Shown piece after piece: positions 5,346 to 6,680 of a stretch of DNA of 6,680 nt. The position numbers and the translations under genes were made by a program. Origin of the DNA: Bifidobacterium breve (GTDB lineage Bacteria > Actinomycetota > Acidimicrobiia > Acidimicrobiales > Ilumatobacteraceae); the NCBI GenBank assembly GCA_943325425.2, contig CALPPJ020000073.1, forward strand, positions 1 through 6,680, in the 5' to 3' direction. The notes beneath the pieces were generated by a model, which ran no database searches, was not told the DNA's origin, and saw only the letters and a program-made list of their open reading frames with translations. Numbering within the stretch: position 1 is the first letter of the stretch; every line of letters starts with the position of its first letter.

Positions 5346-5405
5346 GCTCGTTACGGCTTCAGCAGGTACTCTCGCCATGTGCCCACCGTTCCAGCGTCAA
5401 ACGCC

Positions 5406-6680
5406 ATGACCCCCGACCATTTCGATCGATCGGTCATGCGCCAACGCCTGGCCAACGAGCAATTTGATGTTGTGATTGTCGGTGGGGGTATCACCGGTCT
5501 CGGGGTGGCCCTTGATGCTGCATCGCGTGGTTTACGCACAGCCCTGATTGAGCGGTACGACTTCGCATCGGGCACGTCATCCAAAAGCTCAAAGCTCGTG
5601 CACGGTGGACTGCGGTATTTGCAACAAGGTGAAGTTCGTTTGGTCTATGAAGCGCTCTACGAACGGCAACGCTTAATTCGCAATGCGCCGCATCTTGTAT
5701 CCCTCCTCCCCTTCTTACTTCCGATCCTCACCAAAGACGGTTTGGTATCGCGAAAAATTGCGCGCGCTTTAGGTTCGGCCTTGTGGATGTACGACATCAC
5801 CGGTGGCGCGCGTATTGGCAAAATTCATCGTCGCCTACGTAAACAAAAAGCACTCGCTCATATGCCGACCATGCCCAGTCAACGTTTGGCATCGGCTTAT
5901 ATCTATTACGACGCTCAGGCAGACGATGCACGGCTGTGTGTCACCATGGCGCGTTCAGCCGCAGATCATGGAGCAGTCGTCATCAACCAATGCGCAGTCA
6001 CCAGCATTTTGCGTTCCGAATCGGGACAGGCGAATGGCGTCACGGTGCAATGCGATGACGAAAGTTTCGATGTACGCGTGAGAGTGGTGATCAACGCAGC
6101 CGGTGTGTGGACTGATGCCGTTCGCACGCTTGAAGAAGGTATTGATCCCGACACCATCCGACCAGCTAAAGGTGTTCATGTCACGGTTCCGTGGGACAAA
6201 GTTCGTAATGACATTGCTGTCATCATCCCGGTCCCGAAAGACAAACGAAGTCTGTTCGTTGTGCCGTGGGGTCCAAAACCCGATGGCACATTTACGCACA
6301 CCTATGTCGGCACGACAGACACCGATTATCAAGGTCCTATTGATGATCCACAATGCACGAAAGACGACATCGACTACGTATTACGTGCGTTGAACGCCAG
6401 CGTGACCACTGGAATTACTACCGACGATGTCACTGGAGTTTGGGCAGGACTACGTCCACTCGTCAAGCAAGTCAACGCCGAAGATGGAACTGGCAAAGGT
6501 GGCAAAGCCGCGCGAACGGCTGACCTATCGCGTCGACATGTGGTACTCACTAGTGATTCTGGAATCATCACAGTTACTGGTGGCAAGTTAACGACTTATC
6601 GCGAAATGGCCCAAGACACCGTTGACGCTGCATTGAAAGTTCTCGAGAAGAATTCGTCGACGTCAACCAAGAACATAAAG
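5406..6680 (+). CDS. glpD: FAD-dependent glycerol-3-phosphate dehydrogenase (partial; C-terminus beyond right edge)
   Basis: Oxidises sn-glycerol 3-phosphate to dihydroxyacetone phosphate and passes electrons to the respiratory chain, usually as a peripheral membrane enzyme. The 425 codons present are open to the right edge; actinobacterial GlpD is commonly over 500 residues, so the C-terminal domain is missing. The FAD-binding motif VGGGITGLGVALDAASRG (25-42) is followed by ASGTSSKSSKLVHGGLRYL (54-72), DDARL (173-177), NAAGVW (230-235), GLRPL (348-352) and the second GlpD signature GGKLTTYREMA (392-402). No membrane helix is seen. ATG 5406 is chosen because the N-terminus then resembles other actinobacterial GlpDs, with a short charged lead to EQFDVVIVGGG. 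The ribosome-binding site is poor; GTG 5379 and ATG 5436 in the same frame are possible. The gene is divergent from perR and shares its 136-base upstream region. Aerobic GlpD works without a GlpC subunit, so the nearby GlpC-like protein need not be its partner. Confidence 0.95.
   Translation, partial: MTPDHFDRSVMRQRLANEQFDVVIVGGGITGLGVALDAASRGLRTALIERYDFASGTSSKSSKLVHGGLRYLQQGEVRLVYEALYERQRLIRNAPHLVSLLPFLLPILTKDGLVSRKIARALGSALWMYDITGGARIGKIHRRLRKQKALAHMPTMPSQRLASAYIYYDAQADDARLCVTMARSAADHGAVVINQCAVTSILRSESGQANGVTVQCDDESFDVRVRVVINAAGVWTDAVRTLEEGIDPDTIRPAKGVHVTVPWDKVRNDIAVIIPVPKDKRSLFVVPWGPKPDGTFTHTYVGTTDTDYQGPIDDPQCTKDDIDYVLRALNASVTTGITTDDVTGVWAGLRPLVKQVNAEDGTGKGGKAARTADLSRRHVVLTSDSGIITVTGGKLTTYREMAQDTVDAALKVLEKNSSTSTKNIK

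Noticed and set aside
5955..6353. 132-codon minus-strand reading frame inside glpD
   Set aside because: Antisense to a clear glpD frame containing the NAAGVW motif; the product looks like no known family.
1..6680. CRISPR arrays, tRNA or rRNA genes, insertion sequences, phage genes
   Set aside because: No regularly spaced repeats beyond the two-copy operator-like element, no structural RNA signatures, and no transposase, integrase or terminal repeats were seen on reading both strands.

Overview
The window reads as an ordinary chromosomal stretch of an actinobacterium. The main taxonomic clue is the WhiB-family gene, a family confined to Actinobacteria and their phages. Moderate GC (about half by eye) and the shape of several genes would fit a free-living, low-to-moderate GC lineage such as Acidimicrobiia. 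That placement is an inference and needs a phylogeny. Coding density is high. I see no insertion sequence, prophage, tRNA, rRNA or CRISPR array. No gap between genes exceeds about 140 bases.

Left part (1-2176), all on the minus strand in transcription order: a 76-residue WhiB-like iron-sulphur regulator (whiB), anthranilate phosphoribosyltransferase (trpD), and a homoserine kinase of the GHMP family (thrB) that runs off the left edge. trpD and thrB are 20 bases apart and are probably co-transcribed. whiB has its own well-placed candidate promoter, which also fixes its start codon.

Central part (2315-5269), all on the minus strand in transcription order: a PerR-type peroxide regulator of the Fur family, a rubrerythrin-family diiron protein without a rubredoxin domain ('erythrin'), a soluble two-[4Fe-4S], two-CCG-domain Fe-S oxidoreductase resembling GlpC/HdrD, and a DUF3501 protein. 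This is the most interesting unit. It looks like a peroxide-responsive operon in which a GlpC/HdrD-like protein could feed electrons to a diiron peroxidase, with DUF3501 as a partner of unknown function. The PerR residues for regulatory metal and structural zinc are all present. A 14-bp element repeated at 17-bp spacing and built on a perfect 12-bp palindrome lies just upstream of perR and is a candidate PerR operator. Two gaps inside the operon carry good hairpins (4816-4845 and 4305-4342) that lack a U-tract. They look more like RNA processing or attenuation elements than full terminators.

Right part (5406-6680, plus strand): an FAD-dependent glycerol-3-phosphate dehydrogenase (glpD), divergent from perR and cut by the right edge. 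It shares the 136-base perR-glpD intergenic region, so the same repeats may affect it. A GlpC-like Fe-S protein close to glpD also raises the possibility of an electron link between the two.

Three start codons were moved downstream of the longest reading frame on ribosome-binding-site or promoter grounds: whiB to 2176, DUF3501 to 2917, and the Fe-S oxidoreductase to 4254. perR appears to start at GTG with a poor ribosome-binding site.
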